A DNA stretch of 64,000 bases from Psettodes erumei (GCA_016785225.1 JAFBJZ010000647.1:248001-312000); one strand, 5' to 3'; counted from the stretch's first letter, positions 10,408 to 23,240 are shown. Program-made: numbers and translations. Notes: generated from the sequence alone by a model not told the origin.

Positions 10408-11584
10408 TCAAAACGGCAGTGTGTCAATTTGCCACAGCATTTCCACATGCCGGTACAGGTCCTGAGCAGGTGATGGGAATGCTGTAAAGAAGCATGAAGT
10501 TTCCTTGGAGGGGGTTTGTAGGAAGTTGGTTGGTCCCTGTATGGTCCATCCTAGCAAGGTGCATACAGCAACCGGGCTTCCTGGAGGTCCCATCTGTACT
10601 GAACGCACAGGGGTTATCAGATGTGGATGATCAGATCCGATGAGGAGCAGAGGCTGGACTCTGTTGAACCCTTGCACTGGCACCCCACGGAGATGTTCAT
10701 ACCTCTTCTTGAGCATCTCTGCAGAACAAGACTGCTCTGCGAGACTCAGCTCTTCTGCAGTAAAGGCATGACTGATGGGGAATTTCACCTGGGTGTTGTT
10801 GTGACTGCACACCTCGAATGAGACAGAGGCTCCTTTGAGCCTCACCACATCCTGTCTGATGGTACGGAGTGGCAGAACTTCGTCCTCAGTATGGAGGCCA
10901 AGATGCCTGACGGTAGTTGGAAGGAGGATGGTTCTTTCAGAGCTGTCATCCAGTATGGCATGAGTGTCCAGTGTCTTGCCTCCACTGTGAAGCTGAACAA
11001 GAACAACCTTCAGCATGACACGACTTGAGTGACTGGCCTGGCCTATGTACACCATGCTGGAAGAAGCAGTAATGGTGAGGAGACTCTGAGTGGCTTTGGT
11101 GGCCACTTCATGCAGGACTAACAGGTGCTGCTCATTGCAGGTAGAACATGGCTTCTTCAAGGTGCAGCTCTCTTGTTTGTGTCCATGCCCGCATCGCCAG
11201 CATTTGCCCCTTTACCTTTATCCAAGCACCTTTCTCAGCTGTGGTAAGTTTGGCAAACTTGGTACAGGCACTGAGGTAGTGTTCTTGATTGGAGCAGTAT
11301 GGGCAGTATGGCTTGAAGCGCTCTCGCTTCTTGGCAGGCTGACCTGAGTTAAAACTGGTTGGAGAGGTGGCAGCGCTTTGTGGTGGTTCCGAGGTTTCCG
11401 GTTGGTTAGTCACATAGACGGTGGCTGACTTAGATTGTTGGGGCTTGGCGGTCTTACTCTTGCACGTTCTGCATGACTTACGGTTTGGAGGCTTCAGTAG
11501 CATGTCTTGCCACCTGTATGGCTTGCGCCTTGCGTTCCAGCCATGTCGCAAAGTCAGGGAGCATGTATGTTTGATCACTGCCAC
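10408..11584 (-). pseudogene. BEL/Pao nucleocapsid-like zinc knuckles and aspartic protease
   Basis: The 11132-11584 frame has cysteine pairs typical of BEL gag-pol junction knuckles (CRTC, then PYCPYC followed by H and C). The 10408-11160 frame begins KKPCSTCNEQHLLVLH and leads into a retropepsin-like region with the active-site context HAILDDSSERTILLP, typical of Pao family A17 proteases. The two frames overlap but differ, so there is at least one frameshift. In intact relatives this region matures the polyprotein. No intact frame is left here. Confidence 0.75.
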
Positions 11585-11602
11585 TGCGGATGATCCCCTG
11601 GG

Positions 11603-13114
11603 TTATGTAAAGCGGTCTCTGTAAGTGACAGGCAGTTTACTTAGCAGGGTGTCCACGTGAGAGCCGCATCTCAGCTCGGCCCGAGAGGAACCATCAATAG
11701 TGCTTAGCAGGCCCACCAATGTGCTGACAGTGGATGAGAAGTCCTCAAAGGCCTGTGTGTCACCAGACTTGATAGGGGGGGAGTTCAGGATAGCCTTCAG
11801 TTCTCCTTGGACAAGCTGGCGCGGCTGACCGTAACGCTGTTCGAGGGCTTGCATTGCGCTAGTGTATGGCATTTGTTCTTTAACATACCTCTTTGCTACC
11901 TGATAGGCGTTAGGCAGTTTGAGAAGGTCTAGTAGTACTTGGTACTTGTAGTCCTCTGTTAGGTGCTTGTGTAGTCCTAGCGCACTGTCCAGTCCCTTCT
12001 TCATCATGATGAAGTCACTCTCCTTTCAAGTGCTAAAGGGGATGAGTTTGGGCTTTGGAATGCCATAAGAAGAGGCGATGGCCATTTCCAAGATGCCAGG
12101 AGCGGTTAAACCCTGTGTTGGCACGGGCTGCACAGAGGGAACTGTTGGGCCCTGTGGTGACACAGGTTGCACATAGGGAGCTGCAGGTGGCATCGTGGGC
12201 ATGTGCCCGGCTGGTGGGAGTGGTGCATAATATGGATAGTACGTACCAGGTGGATAGACTGGATAGGCAGGGTACTGAGGGTAGGACTGGTAGTGTATTG
12301 GTGGAGGAAGAGGATGCCTGTTAGGCTGAGGAGGAGGATTACTGGGATGGACAGGAGTTGGATGGCTAAGGGGCTGTGCAAGTGGAGCCTGGGGCATAAT
12401 GGGCTGTGGCGCAGACCGTAGTGGTTGGTTTCCATCCTGTCGACGAGGAGTAAGAGGCGAAGAGTTGGGATGAGAGAACCACCCATCATCCATAGACTCT
12501 TGTGCTGGAGCTGGGTAGACTGGCTGAGAAGGCATGGCTTGGTCTTGTGCACGTTGCTCTCCGGTGTGGAGCAGTGCGTTGAGCTCCTGGGACGGGGAAC
12601 CGTGCGGTGACACTGGCTGCTGTGGGGGCACATTGCCACTTGTAGCAGTGTCCCGTGCGGGGCTGCGCACTGGTGTTGACCGACAGCTGCCAGCAGGCCT
12701 CTCCAGCTCTAACCGTGGCAAACTAGAGTACTGTGGAGGATAGTGATGGTAAGGAGGATAATGTGGAGGATATGCTGGGACACTTTGTGGGTAGGGCAGG
12801 TGTTTTGCACTGTTCATCACGAGCTGCAACTCCTCTAACTGCTTGCTCAAGTCGTTGTAGCGCGCTTCAAGATGGTGCCATCGCTCCTCGTCACTTGTCC
12901 TCTGCCGGGTTGGGTCAGGCGAGGTGAAGTGAGCCTGTGCTAGGTTGCTAGCTGGTAGACTCGCTGTAGCCTGATGAAAGGATCCCTCAAAGAGTGGTAG
13001 CTGTTCTGCTGAGTAGCCGAGCTCGTAGTCCCTAAGGTGCCCTGGGAGCTGTCTCACTCTGCTGTGACGGGCTTGAATGTCGGCGTTTCTGTCATCACCT
13101 TGGAAGGTCGCCAT
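11603..13114 (-). pseudogene. BEL/Pao gag with in-frame stop
   Basis: The frame starts MATFQGDDRNAD at 13114 and has a predicted N-terminal coiled region (HHLEARYNDLSKQLEELQL). It passes through a long proline/tyrosine-rich stretch (roughly 12100-12750) and then a TGA at 12024-12026. The same frame continues to 11603 with LLDLLKLPNAYQVAKRYV and FEDFSSTVSTLVGLL, the DUF1759-type capsid region of BEL/Pao elements. The gag is therefore broken by at least one nonsense codon. Gag normally forms the particle that packages element RNA. Confidence 0.75.
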
Positions 13115-13291
13115 AGCGCAGTGGGCGGGGATAATCCGGCTCGAAGGACCACTTGTGAAGGACGTGTACGCTAATGACTGGTTGCCCCCTCACTATACCT
13201 CTATAAACAAATATACATCATTATGTACAGACATCTGGATATATAATACAATACACTCTTTGGCCACATGAGGGTGCTCTACGGCCACAAA

Positions 13292-13691
13292 TGTTAAAGC
13301 AGATGATATACAAAGAAGTCTAGAAAGACACTAGGTCACGTGACCGCTGCATGACTGCAAACTACGCAGACATCTCTACTCTTACTAATCCAAATAACTC
13401 CCGAATCCTTAAATAAACATCGAAATAGACACTGTAGTCATATTAAACTATAAAAGTGCTTCAAATCCTGGCTATGCATGCATCCGTAATTTAAGAAATA
13501 TGAATATTAACAGGTATATCTGTACCCAGTACTACGACATCGCAATGCACACGAAACGAAGGGAATCGACAAAGTTACCAGACTACAGGACTTACAACGA
13601 ACTGAAAAAGGATAAAAGATCAAATATAGATACAATATAATAATATATAGATAAAATATAAACAGGGATTCTGTACTTACATCCTCATTAA
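13292..13691 (-). repeat. BEL/Pao 5' LTR (portion shared with the 3' copy)
   Basis: Begins TGTTAAAGCAG like the other LTR and carries an extra AT-rich block (about 13620-13650) not present there. The LTR probably extends further right, but no second copy is available to mark its outer end. Confidence 0.7.
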
Positions 13692-16144
13692 CGCACACGT
13701 ACACACAAATAAAACCAAATGCTAATGCAGAGACAAAGTTGCTCTACACATGTGTCGATGGCGATCAACGACGAACAAGAACGAAAGTCACAGCACGCAA
13801 GGGCGTGGCTACGTCACGTTTGACGTGGATCCAGCAGGGAGTTTTCCACAGGCATGTTGTACTTCTGAATGACCACAAGGGGTCATGGCAAGACCGCAAA
13901 CGAAAGATAATATAAAACTGGCATCCACCGGGAGATGGTTACATGACAAGCCAAACGAACGAAGTGCGCCACTAAGATCACACACTACCACATCTCTACC
14001 ACATTAAGGTTCCATGTAGGAACCACTTACACTTGGCTACTCAGAACATGTAAATAAACACAGTCATACTAAAATGTAGTAATACAAACTAACAGAAGTG
14101 GGTAGAATGAGCCACGCAACTGCTCGGTGACATAACCTCGTGGTACAAGCTAGTAGCCTGCTAATTAACGCAGTAATTACTGCACACTAGATTAACGTTT
14201 GTCTTTGTAACAACATGAGGCAACGTCGGATAACACATGATGATAACTTACATCACAGATGCACGCTGTCGAGCAAAGGTGGATGTGGTTATTATCAGAA
14301 TCAGGGGACCATCCATCCATGCAGCAACCACTTGAACGGACCCCATTTACTAATGGGAGATGCACTCAGTAACAGAGGCATACATGTGCATGACATCTCT
14401 GATGCAAAACAGAAGGGGTAGGAGCACTGTAATGCTGATGCCTGTTCACCTTCAGCAGGGGGTTTTGTACAGTTGATTTCAATAAAACTTCAGGGTTTGA
14501 GCTGTTTCTCTCACAGATCATTCTTGGAATGATTCTTTAACCACAATGGAACCCCCCAGCCAACAGTGTGGAAGCTGCAAAACCCACACAGCAATGTGCT
14601 GCAGGAGAGGAAGTGTTGATGAAGTGTTGTTTTTATTAGTCCTAATAACCACTGAGAACAGATTCATATCTGCTGGCGATGAGACTCATGAACCCCCTCC
14701 CTCTCTGTGTTTTTTTCTCTTACGTACACACTTACACTTCGGCCCTACACAGTCAAGCTGGGCCCACACCCACAGAGATGATGCACCTGGACATCTCTCC
14801 CACATTGTTGGATTTGGAGTTTAGGCAAACATTGGTGACTTTACAGTTTACACCGCCAACAAGTGCAGCTGCATAACTCACACAGGTTGGTCATCAGTAT
14901 CCTCCAGAAGGACACAAATGAGAGGTTTCTAATTGGATGTTTTTACAATTTGTTGATGATAAACTCTATGGTCAGAAGTCTGTGATTATGCAAATTAATT
15001 CCAGTTGCAGGAGCAAGAGTTAGTATGTTCCTGTTTGCATTTCAAGCACAAATAGAACTAGAAAATTTCAGCATAAATTCAGAAATGCAGCCTCATATGG
15101 CGTGCCCCCGATTTAGACACTGTAGCTCCTATTGCAGAGTGTGTGTGCATATGTGTTTGTGTGTCTGTGTGCGTGCGTGTAGTTGGATGACATTTCTTGT
15201 ACAGCTGTGTGTACACCTTGAAATTTCAGCTTCACAGTTGAAAGACACACACACACACACACACCAACAACATAAGTAAACATGTGTCCATGTAAGAAAT
15301 AAATACAATGTAACTAGGAGGAAGTCGAGGAGGCAACCATGTATTAAAAGTCAAAGAAGAAATGCTTCAAGAACAAACAGTTTCAAGAACACTGATCTTT
15401 GTAACATGTAACCCAATATACAGTACATCCAAGTAAACAGCGAAATTAAATTAATGAAAATTGTAACACATACTGTACATTAAAAACAAACCTCCAAATT
15501 TAAACAAAACATATTGTCAATCCACATGGTGTTTTAGTAAAATGAAGGATTTGTCTTCCAGGATTTACAGGCATGGTAATCACAAAGACTGATTTACCAA
15601 ATAATGATTTAAAAAAAATCTTCAGTGGATGTGTAGGAGCACTGATCTGGACTGGTCATCTTCCTTGTTTTCTCAAAATAGGCAAAACCAAATAGACAAC
15701 ATTAAAGTCACAGATGTCTTTTTACCTGGATTCTTGCAGGCTACATCTGCCTCCCTGAACCTGCTGTCCCTATCTGGTCTACATCTGCTGGAGTTTTGTT
15801 ATCCCTGGAACTGCCCTTTATGCTCACTGTTGTGACAGTAGCTGTAACACTGTAGCTACTATCCAAAGGAAATCTGCTTTTTCTTAGTAAACAGGTTAGT
15901 AATTCAACATTCAATGCATTCCACCGGATGTACATAATGCCCCCAGAGAAATAGAAATACATCCAAGTTATGTGGATAGTAAAGAAATAGATTTAGTAAA
16001 AGTACACAATGAAATGCACCCTGAGGAACAAAAGCACATCTAAGTGACGTAAATAAATAAATAAATAAAGTGATGGAGGACTATAATGGGGTGGAACCAC
16101 AACAATAAATAGAAATTCACTATTAAATATGTAGAACATCATGA
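13692..16144. other. Non-genic stretch with CA/GT microsatellite
   Basis: The left end (to about 14 kb) is probably the outer part of the BEL 5' LTR. The rest has no supported ORF. A GT-rich stretch (about 15138-15182) and a (CA)n run (about 15246-15264) are the only recognisable repeats. Confidence 0.5.
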
Positions 16145-16735
16145 TCAGCAGTGTGTATTTGCCAGACCCAAAACAAAGTAAACAGGATTGTGGTAACTGA
16201 AATACGCTTGCAGTACACCTGATTGAAGGCACGTTCCTGGTTGTGAAATGTAGATGTGGTTAATTAGTGTCTGCTTTTCGGTTGTTGCAGCTTCGATGAG
16301 TTGTGTATAGCCTCTGGACTGAAAGAACTCTAGGACAGCTTTCTTTCCTCTCAAGAGGAGGTCCTCATTAAAGTCCCCACAAACAACGACAGGCTGGTGA
16401 TTCATCATGTCCAAGGAGTCCAAAAGGCTTTGTATGTTTGGTAGGAACTTGCTGAGAGGGAAATTTGGTGGCCTGTAAACTATGGCAATCAGTGCTCTGA
16501 CTGGCTCTACAACTTTAACAACAACAAATTCCAGATCTGTTATGTTCTGTATATACCTCCTCTCCTCAGCGTGAAAACTGTTCCTACTGTACACTGCGAC
16601 TCCACCTCCATCTTTCTTTGCCATGTCTGTGTAATTTGTATATGACATGTGTCTGTTTAGTGTGAACATGTTGTATCCCTGTAACTGGAATTTTGGGGCA
16701 ACAAATGCCCAGACAAGTGTGTCTCTGTCACACAT
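16145..16735 (-). pseudogene. Helentron C-terminal endonuclease domain
   Basis: A 196-codon frame matches the exonuclease-endonuclease-phosphatase fold: DGGGVAVYSR, LIAIVYRPPNFPLSKFL, and VVVCGDFNEDLL with the catalytic GDFN. It lacks the usual terminal SDH motif: the corresponding place reads SYHNPVY. It lies immediately downstream of helicase C-terminal motifs on the same strand. This is the Helentron arrangement, and I read it as part of that element, not a LINE fragment. Confidence 0.7.
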
Positions 16736-16827
16736 AACACATCAGCAACTCTGAGTTTGTGATGGGCTTTCAGGTCGTCAATATGGGATGTCAGAGTTGC
16801 GATGGATTATTTTGAGTGTGTCAGTTG

Positions 16828-17973
16828 CTAACTGGACTTGGCCACTGTGATTTGTGGATCTGCATAAATCTTCTTTTCTTCAAAATCTGTTATTTTTAGT
16901 CCCTGAAGGGATGTTGTCCGACTGAGAGCCACATAAGCCATTCCGGGCTCAAATACATGCTTTAGACACATCACAGCAGATTTCATTGTCATGCCTTGCA
17001 CTTTGTGAGCTGTACATACAAAGGCCAACTTCATTGGGAACTGCAGGCAAAGCATTCCTTTTTTGCTCAGTCTCTCCTCGAATCTCTCTATGTAGATCAA
17101 ATTATCTGTAGGCCCAACTTCACAATTGTCTGTCCATTTTCAGAGCTGCTCACAATGTTGGCAATTGTTCCAAAAGTGCCATTGACAAGCCCATCCCCAA
17201 CATCCAGATTCCTGATAAGCATAATGTGTACTCCTTCAGCAGCCATTATGCTATCAGGCAATTCTTCTTTTCTGCCTTGGATCACTTTCAGGTGGATCAC
17301 CATGCAGCCTGTGCGGGGATCTTTCCTACAGTCAAGGGCCAGAATACGTGCAACATCTGGGAATAGTGCATGTGCTGTTGTGATGTTGTGCATGTTATCC
17401 TCTGTTCGTGGCAAAGATGTGGAGAGCATCTGCTGGACAGTCTTTGATGTCAGCACCAGCCTTTGTGAGCAAAGCTTTGTCATCTTTGCTGAGAGGTTCC
17501 GTCTTTTCCTTAAATTGAAGCCATTTGAGGAGTTCTGCAAAAGAGCGATCGTCTTTCTGGTGCATGAGCTCTGTCAGGTTGACCATCTGAAAGTAATCAT
17601 TCCAGAGATCCATGACATTCTCCTTATAAACACAGAGGGGTTTCGCTGTACCGAAGGGTGGCAGTTGGTAAAAGTCACCTACTGCCAGGATAGACATTCC
17701 TCCAAATGGTTTCCTGTTGCCCTTGATCTGCTCAAATCTCCAGTGGACGTAGGCAAACGGCTCCTTCGAAACCATGGATATCTCGTCTATGATGAGAATT
17801 TCACCATTTGACAGTGTGGCTCTCACTGCGTCCAATGCATTGTCGTGGCCTTGGTAGTGGGCTCTTAAATTTCTGAGGAGTTTCAAAATTGAGCGCAGTG
17901 TTTTTCCTGATATGTTGAAAGCTGCAGTGCCAGTAAATGCAGTCAGAAGCACTGCAGGCTGGGAGATGTCCAT
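16828..17973 (-). pseudogene. Helentron PIF1-like helicase remnant
   Basis: The 17395-17973 frame shows [18 protein letters not shown], the Walker B-like [11 protein letters not shown], and GDFYQLPPF (motif III). Further left, 17097-17540 and 16828-17100 supply GVHIMLIRNLDVGDGLVNGT and then [15 protein letters not shown] and [15 protein letters not shown], the C-terminal SF1B helicase motifs. The helicase unwinds donor DNA during rolling-circle transposition. The Walker A loop expected before 17973 is not seen intact. The frame shifts near 17395-17540 and again near 17100. Confidence 0.85.
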
Positions 17974-18484
17974 GAAAATGCGGACATCTCCCAGCGTGCA
18001 GCCTGCAATTAAAAAAAGGGTTCTGGCTTGTGACCCCAGAAATATTTAAGACACCATTCACGTACACATAAATATGCACACTTGTGTTTCGTTGAGGCTC
18101 TACTTTGGTGCCTCTATTCTTGGCATGGCTACACTGTTCTCACTACTGAATTGGTAGTCAGGAAGATCTTCCTGTTCTACATCTTTAGAATTTGAGAGTT
18201 CTCGCTGTTCAATGCACTCCAAGCAATAAAATTCAACCTCAGGTGCAAAACTGTTCCAAGCATTAAAAAATGCTCTTTTAGCTGCTCTTGCGCACTCTCA
18301 AGTTTTTTGGCCCGGCCTTCGTACTGTTTCTTGCTTCTGTTGACAATGCATTGGACGGTGAGGCCCCACTTGCGGCCGCTTTTGTAAAACTGCTCAGATG
18401 TTTTGCATGTCTCATCTGTCAGTTTATGATCTGATCTGTGGGGAAAATATAACTTTAGTAATGAAATTTTTCCCGTTGTTTCTC

Positions 18485-20516
18485 TTATGAGAACTGAGTA
18501 AACCTGATGATGGTTGGTTTTCCTGCAGTCCTTTTCTGAATGAAACCTCTGTTGTTAAGGAGGGGAATGACATAGATGCCTTCAGTTTTGTGGCCATAAA
18601 CAACAATGTATTCCGAAGCAAATTTGGCCAGACACATGCCTTCAAACTCACGTGTGGCTGGGCGCTCTACGTATTTATCCGGCAATCCAGACATCCACAC
18701 TTCCTCTGCATCTTGTGACATGTTCTGTAACCTGCTCATGGGGAGGCTCATTTTCAACCCGTCATCGTCAGTCTGTATGAAGGTGACACTGCGGGAGCAT
18801 TTCTTGAGGTGCAAGCTGCACCTTTGTGCCACGGCCTCTTGGGCGCTGACCCCTCTGTTTTTGGCATATGCCTGCATGATCAGCTTCATCTCATTGCATT
18901 CGTTGACATCTGATTTGCTCACATCACGAATGACTGAGTCAAGGAATTCCGTCATCTCGTGTTCTGGCTTGGACACGTAGGACATCATGTACATGATGTC
19001 AGCTATAGTCGTCAATCACGTACCAAATGTCCATGTTAGCGTTCCACGCTCGCAGAAAATGAGGATTGTATCCATTGATCCCGCATTCATTTGGCTGACG
19101 CTTCATGTGAAGCACATTTCCAGAGGTGGGATCAAAGACTGCATCCATGTATTGTTCATGGGTCAAGTTGCACCTCGCAGATCTGACAAGTTGTCGAATG
19201 AGGGGTTTGGATCATTGAGCAAATCTCTCAATGGGCGCAGCTTTTCTTTGGCCTCATTTTGTTTCTTTCGAATCATTGCTACTTTTGACCTTTTTCCCTT
19301 TACCTCTGGCATAATTACAGCTGCTGCTTGGCTGCTCATCATCATCACCTTTGTCATTTTCCTCAGGGATAGGGAATGCAAGAACCATCTTGTCCATTGG
19401 GAGTTTGGGAAAGCCAAATCACGTTGCCTTTCTTACATGACTTCGAATGGTTTCAATGTGAATTTCTCAAACAATTTTGTGCAGCTCAGGGTCTATATTT
19501 TGATCAGGCATCTGGCACATTATGTACTGGTTATGTACCGACAAACCTGTAGATCTGCTCTTCAAGGTCTTCTCCAAACACAGGTGCATCTTTGATCCAG
19601 ACCAGTTAGTGGATGTGTGGGTATCCCCTGGCTTGAAACTCCACACAATAAAAGTAGTCCTCCACCTCACCAACAGGCTGTGCCACTGACAAGATGAGAT
19701 TAGCCATCAGTGCATCAACTTTCTTCTCAAACATACGCATGACGGTGATGGGGTTGCTTCGCAGGATGTCACATTTTGCATTCCAGTCAAGCTCCTCAAA
19801 GTCCACTTGTTCGCCTTGTTGAGCTTTGATGGCCTCGATGATTTCAGGCTATCTCATTTCAGCTGCTGAAAATGTCAGGAAAAATGTAGGCTTGCCCAGC
19901 TGTCTGCACATAGCATGGAGATCTCTGAGCGTTTTCTCTTTTGGGGGCCTTTGGTACCCCACATCAGAGCATGTTTGTGGTTCCTCCGTATTGCTTTCTG
20001 GAACTTCATCCACAATGCTGCCTCCTTGTGGGGTAACAGCTGTTGTGCTGTCAAAGGTTTTGGGCACAAACTCATAGCTGGCATGATCCCCTCGATCTTT
20101 AAAAAGCTTGTCCAGGTGGTAAACCATGTCACTCAGATGACTGAAAGTCATCATAATTGCAGTTCCACCACTGTGTGGCAAATCTGTTGCATTTCTCGAG
20201 TGCGAATCAAAGACTCCATATATTCCAGATTGGTACCGAAACACTGCTATGCACTCCGGAGTGACAAATAGTAAAGCATGGTTGACATCAGCGACAGCTC
20301 CCCTTCTTCTCCTTGAGAGCTACTTACTTTCAGAAGACCACACCTCACATCTGACATCTGTACACTGTCGATGTCTGTGTCTGTTGGAATTTGGGTTGGC
20401 ATTTCCACTACAGTCAAGTGATTACTCTGAAATCTGTTCTCAAGGATAAGCTGCTGTTTGATGTCTACATACAATGAATTTCCCTGTTCAAGCACCCTGT
20501 CATGGTTGTGTTGCAC
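18485..20516 (-). pseudogene. Helentron Rep (HUH replication initiator) remnant
   Basis: Segments on the minus strand include HDRVLEQGNSLYVDIKQQ (about 20516), a Helitron-like DLHAMCRQLGKPTFFLTFS block (about 19860-19930) and [19 protein letters not shown] followed by [11 protein letters not shown] (about 19606-19806). The last is the HUH motif, whose histidines bind the metal used to nick DNA in rolling-circle transposition. A stop codon follows directly after this motif. 18485-19015 contributes a further Rep-linker segment with YVSKPEHEMTEFLDSVIRD. Frame changes separate the segments. Confidence 0.75.
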
Positions 20517-20720
20517 TGTAAGCCCTCATTATGGTATGCTAGGAATGACAATGCCATGCAGGTACACTGATGATTACGTGAAAAGCCAGTGAAATCGCTT
20601 GTCATTCTGAGAATAACTTCGCTAACCTCGTGGATTGCATCCCCTGACTCCCTGGCCTGGCAGGATGCCGAAATGAATTTATGAGGATTTCTATTGTTAT
20701 TATCATTATTATTATACATG

Positions 20721-21220
20721 ATTGTTACTGAAAGCTCAAAGTGTATCTTTTACAAGTGGGACGTTAACCATCTACAAATGTTTAAGCATTTATTTAAAAC
20801 GTTCAGAAACAATTTTGTCAAACATGACTTCATTTTTTCCACGGCACAATCCACTGTTATTTTTCTAAAATATTATACAGTAATATTTTAATAATATATT
20901 ATATAGTAATATTCCTGTCCTTCTTTCAGTGAATTAATTTATTTATCCAATATCAGTCCTAATCATAACTGACACTTATTCATGTACTTGTAGAATTTTA
21001 CTCTTAAATGCCTCTTTTGGTTTTTTTTTAATTATTTGTCTCCCATACAGTAAATGCTAAATGTTTTTGTGATTCATCTATTCATGTTGTGTGACTCTTT
21101 GGTACTGTGTGTATTGTAAATCCACCATGTGTGTCAATGGTGCAGGAAAGAAAAAAAAACTTACCTTTGATGACAGATAAGATGACTAAATATTTAAGAG
21201 TCAGCCTAAAACATTGTGTG
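20721..21220. other. AT-rich spacer
   Basis: AT-rich sequence between the Helentron and the solo LTR. No supported ORF, RNA gene or clear repeat is seen. Confidence 0.4.
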
Positions 21221-21592
21221 TGTTAAGGCCAAGTTGTTGGACCACAAGGTGCAGGAGACCAGAGGCATGGTTTCCAAGTTTTCTTTATTATCTCTAAGCA
21301 AAGTGTTAGCAGGAAGATGAATCCTCAAGGCAGGACCAGGCCATGAAGGCAGGCAGACAATCTTCAAGATGTAGTTGCAAGACACACACAGGATGATACG
21401 GTAATCATCTGGCACAGAGTGAAGTAGGAACCGGGTTTTTATAGAGGCAGGGTGATTGCTTGGTGATGTGGATTAGGTGTGTCTTGTCTGTGTGTTGGAG
21501 ACCAGCCACGCCTCCTGCCACAGCCTGAAAACATAAAGAAACAAAAGGGGAGGGGGGAAAAGCCAAAAAGCAAACAAAACCGGGCCATCACA
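21221..21592 (-). mobile_element. Solo LTR, 372 bp, with GTGTG target duplication
   Basis: Starts TGTTAAGGCC and ends GGGCCATCACA. The pentamer GTGTG lies on both sides (21216-21220 and 21593-21597). Read on the minus strand it has a TATA-like TCTATAAAAACCC (about 21438-21450) and an AATAAAG (about 21280), the expected LTR promoter and polyadenylation signals. No internal retroelement sequence adjoins it, so it is a recombined solo LTR. It resembles the insertion at 9733 and, more distantly, the gypsy LTRs further right. Confidence 0.85.
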
Positions 21593-22538
21593 GTGTGTTG
21601 TCATAATGAACCTAAGCATATTGTAAACATTTCGTATGTTTAGTTTAGTTTATTTAAAAGGGACAGTGCAATTTCATAAAACACATGATTACACATGGTT
21701 AAAAAAGCCAGAATTATTATTTATTTATTATTATTTATTATTCATCTGTAGTCCCCTGGCCATGGTGTAAAAAAGGCAATAAAATACATCTACAATAAAA
21801 ATGGGCAGACAGTAAAATACATATGCAAACACTTGCTTTACAATTAAGAAAATACACCAAAACCTATCAAAACATCACATTTGATCACAACATCAAAACA
21901 TCACAATAGGCTTACCTTTTAGTGTTGGCAACTGTATGAGTTGATAAGCCACATTTTCAATTTTTTTGTGAAAGCCTTGTATGTTGTGACCAGTTTAACC
22001 TCCTGAGGTACTGAGTTCCATGCCCTCGTGCTCCTTACTGACCAGGCCGACTTACTGAAAGTGCTCCTGCGCAAAGGAATGTAACAGTCACCTCTGACAG
22101 AGCCTCGAGTGACACGTTCAAAGCTGTTCCTTTGGCTGATGAACTCAAATGAACTGCAAATGTGTAAAGACTGTCCCAGTTTAAAATACTGTATGTTTTT
22201 AATATTGCACAGTGATGATGTTTGTACAAGACTTCCAATGGTTTTTGTGCACTCTGACCAGCCTGGGACCAACTGGTTAGGAAATAGTTGAAGTGACTAA
22301 AAATCATTGAATGTAAGTACATTTTTGTGGCTACAGTTGACATTTCATTTTGAATTGCACGAATATTTGCAACATTTAACTTGATTTTTTTACACAATTT
22401 GTCAATATGGGCTTTAAAGGAAAGTTGTGAATCTATTATTAACCCAAGATATTTATATTGGCTGACAATTTGTATTTTTTCTCCATTAACATGTATGTCG
22501 GGGTCAGGTGATACTCCAAACTACAGTTTTAGAAATGT

Positions 22539-23240
22539 TTAGCTGCAGACAGCACTCCTGCAACCAAGTTGTGACACAGGACATTGTTTTAGTGAGTTTA
22601 TCGGCAACAGTGTCTTTGCTACGACCATGAACAAAGAAACCATGTCGTCTGCATACATTAGGCATTCAGCTTCAGGACAAACAGTGGGCAAATCATTAAT
22701 ATAAAGACTAAATAAAAGGGGGCCTAATATTGACCCCTGAGGGACTGGAGAGAGAGACTGGAGAGAGTCAGATCTGCAGTTGTTAACTGATACAGATTGT
22801 GTTCGATCACGCAGATATGATTCAATCCAGCTCACAGCATTGTTAAATTTGTTAAAGTTAAATTTGGAGAGCTTGGTAAGAAGAACAGAGTGATTTACCG
22901 TATCAAATGCTTTCCTGAGATCGAAAAACACTGCCCCTACAACTCCACCCTTATCGAGAAAGGATTTTATTTTCTCAATAAAGAAGCATGTAGCCATTTC
23001 AGTGGAGTGCTTGGATCTGAAACCAAACTGCATGTTGTGGAGAGAGGGGGAGCTGGTGTTTAAGTGATGGACAATCTGCTGTGCCACCAATTTTTCTTTC
23101 TTTTCTTTCTTTTCAGATTTCCAGGCCTTTGGAAAGTGACCTGATGAAATTGAAAGATTAATGATTGAGGCAATGGGAGTGGCGAGAGCTGAACCTAAAT
23201 CTTTGAGCATGTTCGTATCCATTCCAAAAACGTCCTTCAT
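22539..23240 (-). pseudogene. LINE reverse transcriptase domain
   Basis: The catalytic core is recognisable: FFDLRKAFDTVNH (motif A), PQGSILGPLLF (motif B) and MYADDM (motif C). A run of lysine/glutamate codons near 23095-23120 is an internal microsatellite-like expansion. The frame closes soon after motif C, and downstream sequence continues in another frame, so it is not functional as read. Confidence 0.8.

Larger units (their letters stand above)
8405..13691 (-). mobile_element. BEL/Pao LTR retrotransposon, 3'-deleted
   Basis: Direct repeats at 8405-8775 and 13292-13691 share long blocks, for example TGTTAAAGCAGATGATATAC at both starts, with a roughly 30-bp indel and scattered substitutions. 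They are the two LTRs. Read on the minus strand the order is 5' LTR, gag, zinc knuckles, A17-type aspartic protease, then reverse transcriptase. The pol frame stops inside the RNase H domain, directly abutting LTR sequence at about 8773, so the rest of RNase H, the integrase and the outer part of the 3' LTR are deleted. The 5' LTR probably continues rightwards past 13691, perhaps to about 14 kb, because the 3' LTR has lost the matching part. I found no convincing target duplication. Confidence 0.85.
16145..20720 (-). mobile_element. Decayed Helentron-type Helitron (Rep, PIF1 helicase, endonuclease)
   Basis: Read leftward from 20720 the order is: N-terminal region, HUH replication initiator, PIF1-like helicase, and a C-terminal apurinic-endonuclease-like domain. 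That C-terminal endonuclease distinguishes Helentron/Helitron2 elements from canonical Helitrons. There is no reverse transcriptase next to the endonuclease, which argues against a LINE. Multiple frameshifts and stops break the reading frame. I did not find convincing element termini. Confidence 0.8.

Noticed and set aside
8400..13860. TGTTA and TGTTG as a BEL target duplication (8400-8404 and about 13854-13858)
   Set aside because: Only 4 of 5 bases match and the outer LTR border is undefined, so the match may be chance.
16145..16735. LINE endonuclease fragment
   Set aside because: It directly follows helicase motifs on the same strand and has no reverse transcriptase after it, so it fits the Helentron better.
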